Source of the DNA: Rhizobiales bacterium 63-22
GTDB lineage: Bacteria; Pseudomonadota; Alphaproteobacteria; Rhizobiales; Rhizobiaceae
Assembly (NCBI GenBank): GCA_001898995.1
Contig: MKVZ01000004.1
Location: 29,072-93,071 of the forward strand
Length of the DNA stretch: 64,000 bases
Direction of reading: 5' to 3'
The translations under genes and the position numbers were made by a program. Below the pieces are notes generated by a model that saw only the letters and a program-made list of their open reading frames with translations, was not told the origin of the DNA and made no database searches. This document shows positions 61,484-64,000 of this stretch, in pieces; the stretch's first letter is position 1; the number at the start of each line of letters is the position of its first letter.

Positions 61484-62463
61484 TTAGTCCCCGATCTTAC
61501 CAGAACGATAACCTTTTCCTGTAACGCCCCTTATCAGGCTCCACATCCCCTTGAGGCTCCGTTCCACCATCACCATGCGGACGACTTCTTTCAGGAATAC
61601 AAGGCAGGAGCCGAGTTCGAACGCAAGCGGGACATAAACACCCTTGGCCTTGAAGTAGCCCTTGATGAGGGCACGGTTGCGCATCGCATAATAGCGCGAA
61701 AGATCACTGGCGTCGTTCAGATGCCGCAAGCCAAGGCTGATCTGCCGCTGCCGTCGTACCTTCTGCAAACATTCGTCGGCGATGAAGGCCACCTCGGTTT
61801 CGCGCGCTGCCAGCCAGCCATAGATGGCGTCGTCCCAGACGATGAAGAAGCGCCGGTCGGGCAGACCGATCTTGCCCACGATGTCGCGGTGAATCATCAT
61901 GCCCTCGAAACAGCCGTAATTCGTCAGGAAATAGTCCCTGCCTCGATACGGCTCTTTCAGGAACGGCAGTTGTACGGCCAGCGCATTGCTTACCCATTGC
62001 TCGCAGAAAAAATGGCTGCCGTCCGAGTCCTGCCTTCCCGCGTGGAAGCAGCGGAAACGATCCGTCCAGCGCAGCATTTTCTCCAGTCCGTCCGGCAGAA
62101 CCACGACGTCGTCGTCCATCAGCCAGAACCAGTCGGCATCCGTCTTGAGCGCCTCTTCCACCCCTACCGAGAATCCCCCCGCCCCGCCGATATTCTTGTC
62201 GAGCCGCTTGACCAGAAGCGTGAAGCCCAGCGTCTCCTGCTGAAATTGCGCCAGAATCTGCCGCGTCGGCTCACGACTGTTATTATCCACCACGATCACA
62301 TAACCGGGTTTGACGGCAAGTGCGGCTATGCTTTCCAACAGGCCTTTGAGGAAATCGGGCCGGTTATAGGTAACAATGACGATTGCGGCCTTCGGCGCCA
62401 TGTGCGCCGGCGATGGTGCGACCGGCGCGTTCCGCATCGGGTCTTTTGCTTCATGCGCCATTG

Positions 62464-62467
<4 letters not shown>
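61484..62467 (-). CDS. Family 2 glycosyltransferase, galactofuranosyltransferase-like
   Basis: The ATG at 62467, overlapping the upstream gene stop by 4 bp, gives 327 residues. The GT2 domain has AAIVIVTYNRPDFLKGLLESI, VDNNSREP, NIGGAGGFSVGVEEAL and the DDD motif WLMDDDVVVLP. The NIGGAGGF signature is shared by GlfT-type galactofuranosyltransferases. Neighbourhood with UDP-galactopyranose mutase supports UDP-Galf as donor. GC content is normal. Confidence 0.88.

Positions 62468-64000
<1,533 letters not shown>

Overview
The window is high-GC DNA with tightly packed operons from an alphaproteobacterium. It is most likely a member of Hyphomicrobiales (Rhizobiales) near Brucella/Ochrobactrum or Mesorhizobium. 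Pointers are a feuPQ two-component pair, a MucR zinc-finger regulator, betI-betA-betB, a P19-type ferrous iron operon, a DnaA-like helix-turn-helix protein beside a DUF6456 protein, and several families of short extragenic palindromes. The genus cannot be fixed from sequence reading alone.

Left edge to 6.3 kb (all minus strand): the cytochrome c maturation genes ccmI-ccmE-ccmF (ccmF cut by the edge), a small surface-antigen-like lipoprotein, and feuP-feuQ preceded by a small periplasmic protein that may be its regulator FeuN.

6.4-21.2 kb: a complete-looking gene transfer agent (GTA) structural cluster on the minus strand. It runs from a small terminase through large terminase, portal, protease, capsid, connectors, tail tube, tape measure and baseplate genes to the giant tail-tip protein and a holin-like protein. 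A 58-aa gene is hidden between two connector genes, and palindromic elements sit inside the operon, one of them within a coding sequence. No integrase, lysogeny control or attachment site is visible, which favours a GTA over a prophage.

21.5-34.3 kb: chromosomal housekeeping and envelope genes: a class A penicillin-binding protein, a DUF1214/DUF1254 pair, DUF2336, DUF1491, a peptidoglycan-binding membrane protein, a DivJ-like membrane histidine kinase, DUF5330, SufE, an amidase, DUF6456, the DnaA-like regulator and MucR. A 650-bp AT-rich region separates mucR from the next gene.

34.9-47.3 kb: oligopeptidase B, two c-type cytochrome genes, Fe/Mn superoxide dismutase, a haloacid dehalogenase, an L,D-transpeptidase, a HerA-like ATPase, a frameshifted DUF1835/DUF3658 gene, and a ferrous iron uptake operon ftrABC lacking ftrD with a candidate RirA operator upstream.

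47.6-56.8 kb: a CynX/NimT-type transporter with its FadR-family regulator, CorA, an AbrB-type protein without a toxin, a GreA-family factor, the choline-to-betaine operon betIAB with a perfect BetI-like palindrome, and an AraC regulator.

56.9 kb to the right edge: a polysaccharide locus. Three AT-rich glycosyltransferase genes, including a DUF4422-GT8 fusion, differ sharply in composition from the rest and look acquired. They abut a normal-GC, translationally coupled set of two galactofuranosyltransferase-like genes and UDP-galactopyranose mutase (cut by the edge), suggesting a galactofuranose-containing glycan.
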